This document shows, in pieces, positions 1 through 6,118 of a DNA stretch of 7,281 bases; position 1 is the first letter of the stretch; each line of letters opens with the position of its first letter. The notes under the pieces were generated by a model. It had not been told where the DNA came from and did no database searches. It saw nothing but the letters and a program-made list of their open reading frames with translations. Position numbers and translations under genes: made by a program. The DNA comes from Rubritepida sp. (GTDB lineage: Bacteria > Pseudomonadota > Alphaproteobacteria > Acetobacterales > Acetobacteraceae). The stretch lies in the NCBI GenBank assembly GCA_014376425.1, contig JACMRO010000403.1:1-7281 (forward strand), given 5' to 3'.

Positions 1-197
1 CGGGCCCAGCGGCGCAGCCGGTTGCCCAGCACCCGTTCCAGCCCCGCCTGCGTGCTGGCGTAGCGCGCGAGGTGCCGAACCGCCGCCTCGCGCAGCCGGG
101 CCTCGCCGGGGGGGTTGCCGGCGGGCTTGTCCGCCCGCTTGCGGGGCTGGTCGCCGACGGGGCGCGGCCCCGCCGCGCGTTGCTTGGTGAACGCCAT
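1..197 (-). CDS. recX: Probable RecX regulatory protein, N-terminal part (cut by window edge)
   Basis: This is the first 65 codons of a minus-strand gene that leaves the window at position 1. It starts at the ATG read from 197. A basic, Pro/Gly-rich leader of about 33 residues is followed by EARLREAAVRHLARYAST and then QAGLERVLGNRLRRWA. That pattern, a helix with LREAA..HLARYA then a second helix ending in R-R-W, is typical of the first three-helix repeat of alphaproteobacterial RecX. RecX binds RecA filaments and restrains recombinase activity. The gene lies 69 bp downstream of mutY on the same strand. No Shine-Dalgarno sequence is obvious before the ATG, and the frame stays open for some codons upstream without another ATG. 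The assignment rests on remembered family pattern over a short fragment; another small helical protein is possible. Confidence 0.6.
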   Translation of the reverse strand, partial: MAFTKQRAAGPRPVGDQPRKRADKPAGNPPGEARLREAAVRHLARYASTQAGLERVLGNRLRRWA

Positions 198-266
198 GCC
201 GCAGGTATGCCACAGGCCGCACCGCCGCGGACAGAAGCGCTCAGGGATGGAGCGCCCCGCCCCCTG

Positions 267-1298
267 TCAGCCCAGCGCCAGCATTTTGCGGAACACCGTC
301 GGCAAATCGCCAGGGTCCACCGGGACGAGCCCGCCTGGCAGGGCCGCCACCGTGCCGGCAAACACCCGCAGCACCAGTTCGCGATGCGTCAGCGTGTGGC
401 CGACATCGCCTGCGTCGCGCCAGTTCACCCCCGGCGCCGGGGCGTGCGCCATCGCCTCGGCGTCGGTCCAGGGCGTGTCGCGCCAGGCGGTGCCGGGCAG
501 TTCCAGCATGCCGCCGAACAGCCCGGGCTGGGGCCGCCGGCGTGCCCCAGCCCGGCCTTGCGCGTCGCGCAGCAGGAAATGCACGCCATGCAGCACACCG
601 CGCGCCTGCTTCGCCGGCTTGACCGGCAGGCTGTCCTGTATGCCGGCGGCGCGGCCGGCGCAGGCGCTGAGCCATGGGCACAGCGCGCAGGCCGGGCGGC
701 GCGGCGTGCAGATCGTGGCGCCCAGGTCGAACAGCGCCTGGGCGAAATCGCCGGGCGCGGCGCGGGCGTCCGCCTCGTCCATGAAACCTTGCGCCAGCAC
801 GGCCAGCCGCGGTTTCGCCGCCGGCAGCGGCGTCTCCACAGCGAAGATGCGCGCCATTACCCGCTCGACATTGCCATCGGCCGGCACCAGCGCCTCGCCA
901 TAGGCGATGGCCGCCACCGCCGCCGCGGTATAGGCGCCGATGCCCGGCAGTGATCGCAAACCGGCCGCATCGCGCGGAAAGCCGCCAGCCGCCACCACCG
1001 CGCGTGCCGCCGCATGCAGGTTGCGCGCGCGGGCGTAGTAGCCAAGGCCGGCCCACTCCGCCGCCACCGCGTCCCATTCCGCCGCCGCCAGCGCGTCGGC
1101 ATTGGGAAAGCGGGCCAGGAAACGCCGGTAGCGCGGCCCGACCGCCGCAACCGTCGTCTGCTGCAGCATGACCTCGGACAGCCAGATGCGGTATGGATCA
1201 GACTCACCCCGCCAGGGCAGGCTGCGTTTCTGGCGGGCGTACCATTCAAGCAGCAGGGCGGCGGAGGGATGCGTGGCGGACACCAAGGCTGGATACAC
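267..1298 (-). CDS. mutY: A/G-specific adenine DNA glycosylase MutY
   Basis: MutY removes adenine mispaired with 8-oxoguanine and starts base-excision repair. The 343-residue product is close to the usual family length. It shows the N-terminal helical domain with WLSEVMLQQT (catalytic Glu about residue 42), LGYYARARNL at 85-94, the helix-hairpin-helix LPGIGAYTA at 117-125, and ADGNVERV with the catalytic Asp about 141. The iron-sulfur cluster loop is complete: Cys197-x6-Cys204-x2-Cys207-x5-Cys213. A NUDIX-like MutY C-terminal domain spans about 235-340. It has HTLTH at 301-305 where E. coli has HTFSH, the loop that senses 8-oxoguanine. The start is uncertain: GTG at 1298 gives the full frame, and GTG at 1283 (338 residues) fits family N-termini equally well. 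Neither has a clear ribosome site. The 5' end overlaps the divergent DUF721 gene. Confidence 0.95.
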   Translation of the reverse strand: MYPALVSATHPSAALLLEWYARQKRSLPWRGESDPYRIWLSEVMLQQTTVAAVGPRYRRFLARFPNADALAAAEWDAVAAEWAGLGYYARARNLHAAARAVVAAGGFPRDAAGLRSLPGIGAYTAAAVAAIAYGEALVPADGNVERVMARIFAVETPLPAAKPRLAVLAQGFMDEADARAAPGDFAQALFDLGATICTPRRPACALCPWLSACAGRAAGIQDSLPVKPAKQARGVLHGVHFLLRDAQGRAGARRRPQPGLFGGMLELPGTAWRDTPWTDAEAMAHAPAPGVNWRDAGDVGHTLTHRELVLRVFAGTVAALPGGLVPVDPGDLPTVFRKMLALG

Positions 1299-1746
1299 GG
1301 CACCAACCCGGACCGGCTACGGCCCCCGCGCCCTCGGCGCGCTGATGCCGCCGCTGACGCGCCCGGTGCTGCGCCGCCTGCACCCCGGCGCGGCGCAGTT
1401 GATGGCCGAGTGGGAAGCGCTGGTCGGCCCCGGCCTGGCCGGCCGCACGACGCCCCGCGCCCTGGATCGCGGTACGCTCACCATCGCCTGCGCCGGCCCG
1501 GTGGCGATGGAACTGACCATGCTGGGGCCGCAGGTGATGGCGCGCATCAATGCCGGGCTTGGGCGTGCGGTGGTGCAGCGGCTGCGCTTCATCCAGTCCG
1601 CCCGCACTCGCCCGGCACCGCGCGCCCCGGCACCGCCCGTCGCCCTGCCACCGGCGCTGGACGACCGCCTGGCCAGCCTGCCTGAAGGCCCGCTGCGGGA
1701 TGCGCTGGCCAAGCTGGCACAGGGGGTTTATCGGAGCTCTCCCTGA
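1273..1746 (+). CDS. DUF721 / DciA-like protein
   Basis: This encodes a 157-residue DUF721-family protein. The family includes DciA, the replicative helicase (DnaB) loader or operator of bacteria that lack DnaC. Visible features are YGPRALGALMPPLTRPVLRR near the N-terminus, then AAQLMAEWEALVGPGLAG and GTLTIACAGPVAMELTMLGP, which form the KH-like core, then RINAGLG and RLRFIQ. A Pro/Ala-rich linker of about 20 residues leads to a short helical tail (LDDRLASLP to KLAQGVYR). I chose the GTG at 1273 because GGAGG at 1263-1267 lies 5 bases upstream and the conserved region begins soon after. Longer frames back to 1168 would run through mutY coding sequence. The DsbA-like gene begins 21 bp downstream, so the two are probably co-transcribed. 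The family call is firm; a true DciA role is inference. Confidence 0.85.
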   Translation: MADTKAGYTAPTRTGYGPRALGALMPPLTRPVLRRLHPGAAQLMAEWEALVGPGLAGRTTPRALDRGTLTIACAGPVAMELTMLGPQVMARINAGLGRAVVQRLRFIQSARTRPAPRAPAPPVALPPALDDRLASLPEGPLRDALAKLAQGVYRSSP

Positions 1747-1767
1747 TTTGCTGAAGGATCGAACCTG

Positions 1768-2490
1768 ATGCCAGTTCCGCGTCGCACCCTTGTCATCGCC
1801 GGTGGTGCCGCTGCCCTGGGTGGCGCCGCCGCCTGGCAGCTTTGGCCCGCCGTCGCACCCGCCGCCGCACAGGGCCCGGGGCCAGGCCCGGCGCCAGGCA
1901 CCCCTGTGCCGCCAGCAGCCGCGCCGGCCAACCCCGCCGATGCCGGGGGCAGCCCCCGCACCGACCCCCGCCTGGCGGAACGCTTCGCCGGCCGGGCCGA
2001 GGCACCGCTGGTGGTGCAGGAGTTCTTTTCACTGACCTGCGGCCACTGCGCCGCCTTCCACACCGGCACCTGGCCGCAGGTGAAGGCCGAACTGGTGGAT
2101 ACCGGGCGCATCCGCTTCGTCTGGAACGACTTCCCGCTCGACGAGGTGGCGCTGAGCGCCGCCATGGTGGCCCGCGCGCTCCCCGCGCTGCGCTATGAAG
2201 CCTTCATCTCGACGCTGTTCCAGAACCAGAATCGCTGGGCCTTCGCCCAGGGGCAGCAGATCGACGAGCTGGCCCGGATGGCCGCGCTGGCTGGCATGAA
2301 CCGTGCCGAATTCGACCGCACACTGGCCGATGAAGGGCTGAAGCGCGGCGTGCTGGAAGCACGGCTGGCGGCACAGAATCGCTGGCAGATCCGCGCCACC
2401 CCCAGCTTCGCCTTCGGCAGCCGGCTGGTATCGGGCAACCTGACCTTCGCCGAGTTCCGCACCCAGGCGGAGCGCGGCGGGCGGGCCTAG
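1768..2490 (+). CDS. DsbA-like thioredoxin-fold protein, exported
   Basis: The 240-residue product is a periplasmic thiol oxidoreductase of the DsbA / Thioredoxin_4 type. The N-terminus (MPVPRRTLVIAGGAAALGG) is a signal sequence with a twin-arginine-like RR. It is followed by a Pro/Ala/Gly-rich linker to about residue 65. The catalytic motif is C91-G-H-C94 in FFSLTCGHCAAFH, and the cis-proline is Pro212 in RATPSFAFG. Between them lies the helical insertion typical of DsbA folds, about 125-205. GAAGGA at 1753-1758 is a good ribosome site, 9 bases before the ATG. In many alphaproteobacteria the mutY / DUF721 / DsbA-like order continues into smc; here the next gene is a convergent metF instead. 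The partner and substrate are not evident, and CGHC rather than CPHC leaves redox direction open. Confidence 0.9.
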   Translation: MPVPRRTLVIAGGAAALGGAAAWQLWPAVAPAAAQGPGPGPAPGTPVPPAAAPANPADAGGSPRTDPRLAERFAGRAEAPLVVQEFFSLTCGHCAAFHTGTWPQVKAELVDTGRIRFVWNDFPLDEVALSAAMVARALPALRYEAFISTLFQNQNRWAFAQGQQIDELARMAALAGMNRAEFDRTLADEGLKRGVLEARLAAQNRWQIRATPSFAFGSRLVSGNLTFAEFRTQAERGGRA

Positions 2491-2503
2491 GCGGACCTAG
2501 GCG
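2484..2503. terminator. Palindrome between convergent dsbA-like and metF genes, possible bidirectional terminator
   Basis: CCTAGG at 2486-2491 and CCTAGG at 2496-2501 flank the four bases CGGA. With the outer G2485-C2502 pair this makes a 7-bp stem with a 4-base loop, readable from either strand. The stop codon of the DsbA-like gene (TAG 2488-2490) and that of metF (CTA on plus, 2497-2499) lie one in each arm. The genes are separated by only 6 bp. No T-tract follows on either side, so intrinsic termination is plausible but unproven. Confidence 0.4.
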
Positions 2504-3450
2504 CCGGCCACCCCGGCCGGCTTGGCCCGCGCGCCCAGCAGATGCGCGACCGCATAGGCGAGGTCCGGCCGGTTCAGCGTGTAGATGTGGAACTCGTCCA
2601 CCCCATTGGCCTGCAGCAGCCGAACCTGTTCGGCCGCGACCATCGCGGCCACCATCTGCCGCGTCGTGGCGTCGCCATCAATGCCCTCGAACAATTCGCC
2701 CATCCAGCCCGGAACCGAGGCGCCGCACATCGCCGAGAACTTCGACACCTGGGCGAAATTCGTCACCGGCAGAATGCCGGGGATGATCGGCGCGGTGATG
2801 CCGGCCGCCAGGCAGCGATCGATGAAGCGCAGGTAGATGTCGGTGTCGAAAAAATACTGGGTGATCGCGCTGGTCGCGCCGGCATCGATCTTGCGCTTCA
2901 GGTAATCGATGTCGGCGTCGGCCGAGACCGCGGTCGGATGCGTCTCCGGATAGGCGCCGACAATGATCTCGAAATCGGCCACGTCACGCAGGCCGCGCAC
3001 CAGGTCCTCCGCCTGCGCGTAGCCGCCGGGGTGGGGGGTGTATTCGTGGGCTCCAACCGGCGGATCGCCACGCAGGGCGACGATGTGGCGCACGCCCGCC
3101 GCCCAGTATTCCCGGGCAACCTCATGCACTTCCTCCTTCGTCGCACCCACGGTGGTGAGGTGCGCGGCCGGCGTCAGCGACGTCTCGGCCACGATCTTCG
3201 ACACCGTGGCGTGGGGGCGGCTGCGCGTCGTGCCGCCGGCCCCGTAGGTCACGCTGACGAAACGCGGCGCCAGCGACTCCAGCCGGCGGATGCACTCCCA
3301 CAGCGATTTCTCCATTGCCTCGTTTTTCGGCGGGAAGAACTCGAAGCTCAGCTTGGGCGGTGCCATGTCCCGCGGCGCGGGCAGAGCGGGAATGCGCGGG
3401 CCGGCAAGCCAGCGTTCGAGGGTGCTGGAGGTAGGGCTGATATGGTCCAT
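2497..3450 (-). CDS. metF: Methylenetetrahydrofolate reductase MetF
   Basis: MetF reduces 5,10-methylene-THF to 5-methyl-THF with an FAD cofactor, feeding methionine synthase. From the ATG at 3450 the product has 317 residues, against about 296 in E. coli. The TIM-barrel motifs are all present: SFEFFPPKNEA (catalytic Glu about 37), FVSVTYGAGG, HLTTVG at 97-102, ALRGDPP with the flavin-contacting Asp about 129, AYPETHP at 167-172, QYFFD at 198-202, PGILPVTN at 224-231 and FHIYTLNRP near the end. The frame extends upstream to 3561, but that stretch is Arg/Pro-rich and unlike the family. ATG at 3366 (289 residues, starting MAPPKLSFEFFPP) is the main alternative start. No ribosome site stands just before 3450; a strong AGGAGG lies further upstream but is out of frame. 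The gene converges on the DsbA-like gene and diverges from mlaA. Confidence 0.93.
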   Translation of the reverse strand: MDHISPTSSTLERWLAGPRIPALPAPRDMAPPKLSFEFFPPKNEAMEKSLWECIRRLESLAPRFVSVTYGAGGTTRSRPHATVSKIVAETSLTPAAHLTTVGATKEEVHEVAREYWAAGVRHIVALRGDPPVGAHEYTPHPGGYAQAEDLVRGLRDVADFEIIVGAYPETHPTAVSADADIDYLKRKIDAGATSAITQYFFDTDIYLRFIDRCLAAGITAPIIPGILPVTNFAQVSKFSAMCGASVPGWMGELFEGIDGDATTRQMVAAMVAAEQVRLLQANGVDEFHIYTLNRPDLAYAVAHLLGARAKPAGVAGA

Positions 3451-3578
3451 CGGCCGCAGATGGCGCAGCAGGGGCGGCGGCGCAAGTCGTTTCCTCCTGT
3501 CGCAGGGCAACTGTTCCCGTCGGCTTCCCGTTGCTGTAGGCATAATCCCGCAGCCACCCAAAGGGTCTGACCGAGCTC
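3451..3578. promoter_or_regulatory. Divergent metF / mlaA intergenic region
   Basis: This 128-bp region must hold the promoters for both metF (minus) and mlaA (plus), unless they lie inside coding sequence. On the plus strand, CATAAT at 3541-3546 resembles a -10 element, but I see no well-spaced -35. On the minus strand there is a perfect AGGAGG (plus-strand CCTCCT, 3493-3498), 42 bases before the chosen metF ATG. Its nearest start-like codon is an out-of-frame TTG at 3485. Just upstream of it, reading minus, short pieces GGGAAGCC, GTTGCCC and GCGACAG loosely recall parts of the cobalamin riboswitch core. The rest of that element (GGTG/AATCC loop, GCCACTG) is missing, so no riboswitch is called. 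Confidence 0.35.
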
Positions 3579-4370
3579 ATGATGCGTTCCAAAGCAGCCC
3601 CACAGGCCCGAGCGTTTCCAGCGCCCTGGGTCACGCTGGCCCTCATGGCCCTTGCCGGCACCGCCCTGCTGACCGGCTGCGCCACCCCGCCGGCCGCGAC
3701 GGACCGCGAGGCATTGGCCGAATTCCGCGCCAACAACGACCCGCTGGAGCCGTTTAACCGGCAAATGTTCGCCGTTCACCAAGTAGTGGACCGTGCGGTG
3801 CTGCGGCCCGCCACGGTCGCCTACCAGGTATTACCCCTTCCGGTGCGCAACTCAGTTCGCAACGTGCTGAACAATCTGCGCACCCCCGTCGTTCTGGTGA
3901 ACGACATGCTGCAGGGCCAGCCGGTCCGCGGCGGTGACACGCTGGGACGCTTCGTCATCAACAGCACGCTGGGCGTGGGCGGGCTGTTCGATGTGGCGGA
4001 AAGCCGCTTTGGCGTGCCCGTTCACTACGAGGATTTCGGCCAGACCCTGGCAACGTTCGGTGTCGGTGAGGGGCCATTCCTGTTCTTCCCCCTGCTGGGC
4101 CCGTCCAACTCCCGCGATCTGGCCGGCTACGGCTTCGACATCGCCGCCCAGCCGTTGACCTGGGTGGGACAGGGGCTGGCGGTGAGCGTCCTGGGCGGGG
4201 TGCGCGCCGGCGCCACCATCCTCGACACCCGAGACTACTACTTCAACACCATCGATGAGGTGAACCGCACCTCGCTCGACCCCTATGCGACGCTGCGCAG
4301 CGGCTACCGGCAGGCCCGCGCCAACGCCATCGCCAACCGTGATGCCACCGGCACCCGCTCGCTGCCCTGA
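3579..4370 (+). CDS. mlaA: MlaA (VacJ) outer-membrane lipoprotein of phospholipid trafficking
   Basis: MlaA sits in the outer membrane and extracts mislocalised phospholipids from the outer leaflet, passing them to periplasmic MlaC. The 263-residue product has a lipoprotein signal with lipobox LLTGC (Cys34). The +2 residue is Ala, which fits sorting to the outer membrane. After this come NNDPLEPFNRQMFAVHQVVDR (52-72), the MlaA signature, then RNVLNNLRTPVVLVNDMLQG, GRFVINSTLGVGGLFDVA, EDFGQTLATFGVGEGPFLFFPLLGPSNSRD and DPYATLRSGYRQARA. All are family landmarks in order, and length is normal. Two ATGs stand in tandem (3579 and 3582); the ribosome site is weak. mlaC follows 11 bp downstream, so the pair is surely one operon. 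The ABC transporter partners MlaFED are not in this window. Confidence 0.95.
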   Translation: MMRSKAAPQARAFPAPWVTLALMALAGTALLTGCATPPAATDREALAEFRANNDPLEPFNRQMFAVHQVVDRAVLRPATVAYQVLPLPVRNSVRNVLNNLRTPVVLVNDMLQGQPVRGGDTLGRFVINSTLGVGGLFDVAESRFGVPVHYEDFGQTLATFGVGEGPFLFFPLLGPSNSRDLAGYGFDIAAQPLTWVGQGLAVSVLGGVRAGATILDTRDYYFNTIDEVNRTSLDPYATLRSGYRQARANAIANRDATGTRSLP

Positions 4371-4381
4371 GGATATCTGAG

Positions 4382-5002
4382 ATGTTCGCCCCCTTGCTGA
4401 CCCGCCGCGGCCTGGGCCTCCTGGCCCTGGCCCTCGCACTTCCCGCCCTGCCTCGCGGGGCCGCCGCACAAATGGATACCGGCCGTGCCATCGCCTTCAT
4501 CCGAGCCGCCGGCGACGAGCTGGTGGCGGCCATAAACCAGCCCGGCCTGAGCGCCGCCGCCCGGCAGGAGCGGGTTGCCGCCGTCCTGCGCCGCACTGTC
4601 GACATCGAGGGCGTCGGCCGCTTCGTACTTGGCCGTTTCTGGCGCGTCGCCGCACCGACCGAGCAGCAGGAATACCTGCGGCTGTTCGAGGCGAGCCTGA
4701 TCCGCAACCTGGCCGGCCGCTTCGGCGAATATCAGGGCGTGCGCTTCTCGCTCGGCCGCACCCAGTCCCGCACCGAGGATGACGCGCTGGTCAGCACCGT
4801 GGTGCAGCGGCCGGGCCAGACAGCCTTTAATCTGGATTGGCGGGTCGGTGACGTGGGTGGCCATCCGCGCATCGTCGACCTGATCGCCGAGGGTACATCG
4901 CTGCGGCTGACCCAGCGCAGCGAATATGCCTCTGTGGTGCAGCGCGGCTCGGGGCAGGTCTCCGCCCTGCTGGTGGCAATGCGGGCCCAGACAGGGCGCT
5001 GA
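4382..5002 (+). CDS. mlaC: MlaC (Ttg2D) periplasmic phospholipid-binding protein
   Basis: MlaC ferries phospholipid between outer-membrane MlaA and the inner-membrane MlaFEDB complex. The 206-residue product starts with an export signal (RRGLGLLALALALPALPRGAAAQ) likely cleaved after the Ala run near residue 29. The mature protein shows VGRFVLGRFWRVAAPTEQQEYLRLFE (78-103), the family core, and ends with VDLIAEGTSLRLTQRSEYASVVQRGSGQVSALL (165-197), the typical MlaC C-terminal signature. The tandem arginines allow a Tat route, but a Sec signal is equally possible. GAGGA at 4369-4373, overlapping the mlaA stop codon, is the ribosome site, 8 bases before the ATG. The gene is co-transcribed with mlaA. 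Older annotation may call it toluene tolerance protein or ABC transporter substrate-binding protein. Confidence 0.94.
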   Translation: MFAPLLTRRGLGLLALALALPALPRGAAAQMDTGRAIAFIRAAGDELVAAINQPGLSAAARQERVAAVLRRTVDIEGVGRFVLGRFWRVAAPTEQQEYLRLFEASLIRNLAGRFGEYQGVRFSLGRTQSRTEDDALVSTVVQRPGQTAFNLDWRVGDVGGHPRIVDLIAEGTSLRLTQRSEYASVVQRGSGQVSALLVAMRAQTGR

Positions 5003-5035
5003 GGCGCCGCGGCTGACCGCGTGCAAGCCGGCGCC
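5003..5035 (+). terminator. GC-rich hairpin immediately after mlaC, possible terminator
   Basis: GGCGCC at 5003-5008 pairs with GGCGCC at 5030-5035, and GGC at 5011-5013 pairs with GCC at 5027-5029, leaving a two-base bulge and a loop of about 13 bases. The structure begins directly after the mlaC TGA (5000-5002). There is no T-tract, so it may be a transcript-end stabiliser or a pause site rather than a classical intrinsic terminator. Confidence 0.35.
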
Positions 5036-5084
5036 GAGGCCGGGCTGCGACTTCATTAGCGGCAGCTGGCACAGCTTGGTGGGG

Positions 5085-5148
5085 TGGCGCGGGAGGCCTT
5101 CGGCTGTGCTGGTGGGCGGCGCGGGAGGCCATCGGCCGCGCAGATGGG
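5085..5148. repeat. Two tandem copies of a 32-bp unit
   Basis: Positions 5085-5116 and 5117-5148 are adjacent copies matching at 26 of 32 bases by eye. They share GGCGCGGGAGGCC, TCGGC and a terminal TGGG. A third copy begins with CGGCGC at 5149 and then breaks off. The duplication lies in non-genic DNA between mlaC and the lipoprotein gene. Confidence 0.7.
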
Positions 5149-5171
5149 CGGCGCCCTGCCCGTCGCCTTGC

Positions 5172-5300
5172 ACACCTTGCTCACCTCCCTGCGCGCTGCC
5201 TCGCGCGCTGCCCGTCGCATATCCCTGCGCACCCCCTGCGCACTTCCCTGCGCGCCGCCTTGGGCATCTCCCTGCGCGCGCCCGTCGCATCTCTCTGCGC
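5172..5300. repeat. Degenerate 12-bp tandem array
   Basis: Positions 5183-5300 tile without gaps into ten units of 12 bp (two of them 11 bp). The plus-strand consensus is about ATCTCCCTGCGC; on the minus strand it is GCGCAGGGAGAT. The best units are 5183-5194, 5219-5230, 5242-5253, 5266-5277 and 5289-5300. Weaker units such as GCTGCCCGTCGC and GCCGCCTTGGGC lie between them, and a weak copy precedes at 5172-5182. The 11-bp units break any reading frame, so the array as a whole is not coding. It ends 11 bases before the solute-receptor remnant. Confidence 0.75.
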
Positions 5301-5311
5301 GCGGCCGGCGC

Positions 5312-5455
5312 GACCCCTTGATTGCGCATCGCCTGGCCGCCACGGGCTTCACCGCCGAGGCGCCCAATGCCGCCACACTGACGCGCTCCATTACCGCTGA
5401 CATGGCGCGCTGGCGCGACGTGGTGCGCCAGACCGAGCTGAGCGTGGATGGCTGA
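5312..5455 (+). pseudogene. Remnant resembling the C-terminus of a TctC/Bug-family solute receptor
   Basis: The frame 5312-5455 encodes 47 residues, DPLIAHRLAATGFTAEAPNA followed by ATLTRSITADMARWRDVVRQ and TELSVDG, ending at TGA. This matches the general form of the last 45-50 residues of periplasmic receptors of the tripartite tricarboxylate transporter (TctC/Bug) family: a short DP-x-x-x-RL helix, a Gly turn, a spacer, then a final x3-RW-x2-VV/I-R helix and a short strand. No start codon, signal peptide or ligand-binding body precedes it; upstream is the 12-bp array. I infer that most of an ancestral gene was deleted or replaced by repeats. The resemblance is from memory of family patterns and the fragment is short, so chance similarity is possible. 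Confidence 0.5.
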
Positions 5456-5480
5456 GACGGACCATGCTATGTGGAGCGTT

Positions 5481-6110
5481 ATGCAGGATCGACGCTGGTT
5501 GCTGATGGGGCTCACGGCCCTTTCCCTCCCCCTGGCCGGCTGCGGCAGCACGCCGCCGCCGCCACCCGAGGGGCCGGAGATCACCTATTCCTACCTGCCG
5601 CAACTGCGCCTGAACGTGGCGCGCATCGAGATCGACGAGCGCACGCCCAATGCGGGCTCGGGCGATGCGGGCCGGTTGCTGCGGCCCACCCCGGCCGAGG
5701 CGGTGCGCGTCATGGGCCGCGACCGCGTCACCGCCTTCGGCACCACGGGGGTGGCGCGCTTCATCGTTACTCGCGCCGCCATTCTGCAGGAGCGGCTGCC
5801 CCGCCAGTCCGGCCTGTTCGCCGCCGACCCGGGCGAGCGGCTGGCCGGCACCCTGGCCTGCCGCCTGGAAATCCTGGGCGAGAACGACCGCCGCATGGGC
5901 TTCGCCGAGGCCTCGGTCAGCCGCACCGCCGGCACCGAGAGCACCAATGCCATGCGCGAGCGCACGGCGATCGGGCTGCTGCGACGGATGACTTTCGACC
6001 TCAACACCGAATTCGAATTCCAGGTCCGCCGCGCGCTGCGCGACTGGCTGGTGGAGGGCGAGCGCGCCGCGCCGCCGCCGCCGGGCGGGGTGGTCCGAGA
6101 GTCTTTGTAA
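5481..6110 (+). CDS. Uncharacterised lipoprotein
   Basis: From the ATG at 5481 the product has 209 residues. A lipoprotein signal (MQDRRWLLMGLTALSLPLAGC, lipidated Cys about 21) is followed by a Pro run. The mature domain starts ITYSYLPQLRLNVARIEIDER and contains a region AVRVMGRDRVTAFGTTGVARFIVTRAAILQER, then GTLACRLEILGENDRRMGFAEASVSRT and finally MTFDLNTEFEFQVRRALRDWLVEG. This layout, alternating strands with a late helix ending in RRALRDWL, is one I associate with hypothetical lipoproteins conserved in Acetobacteraceae; no function is known to me. GGAG at 5473-5476 lies 4 bases before 5481. In-frame ATGs at 5469 and 5448 are alternatives, but the latter falls inside the receptor remnant. 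The gene lies just upstream of the SOS-controlled imuA but ends before the LexA box, so it is probably not SOS-regulated. Confidence 0.8.
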   Translation: MQDRRWLLMGLTALSLPLAGCGSTPPPPPEGPEITYSYLPQLRLNVARIEIDERTPNAGSGDAGRLLRPTPAEAVRVMGRDRVTAFGTTGVARFIVTRAAILQERLPRQSGLFAADPGERLAGTLACRLEILGENDRRMGFAEASVSRTAGTESTNAMRERTAIGLLRRMTFDLNTEFEFQVRRALRDWLVEGERAAPPPPGGVVRESL

Positions 6111-6118
6111 TCCGTTTC

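Noticed and set aside
72..953. Long plus-strand open frames across the mutY region
   Set aside because: They are antisense to mutY, which has all catalytic residues and a complete cluster loop. Their products are Arg/Ala/Gly-rich with no domain, as expected in high-GC DNA.
1168..1272. ATG at 1168 as start of the DUF721 gene
   Set aside because: It would add 35 residues that are antisense to conserved mutY sequence; the GTG at 1273 has a well-placed GGAGG and sits close to the conserved domain.
3451..3561. N-terminal extension of MetF to 3561
   Set aside because: The added 37 residues are Arg/Pro-rich, unlike any part of the family, and lie in the region needed for divergent promoters.
5056..5403. 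Minus-strand frame with AQGDAQGGAQGSAQG repeats as a repeat-protein gene
   Set aside because: The repeats come from the 12-bp array, and two units of 11 bp break the periodicity. There is no ribosome site or recognisable domain, and the receptor remnant on plus explains the adjacent part.
4304..5584. 426-codon minus-strand open frame across mlaC and the repeats
   Set aside because: It is antisense to mlaC and its composition is low-complexity; the length reflects scarce stop codons in GC-rich DNA.
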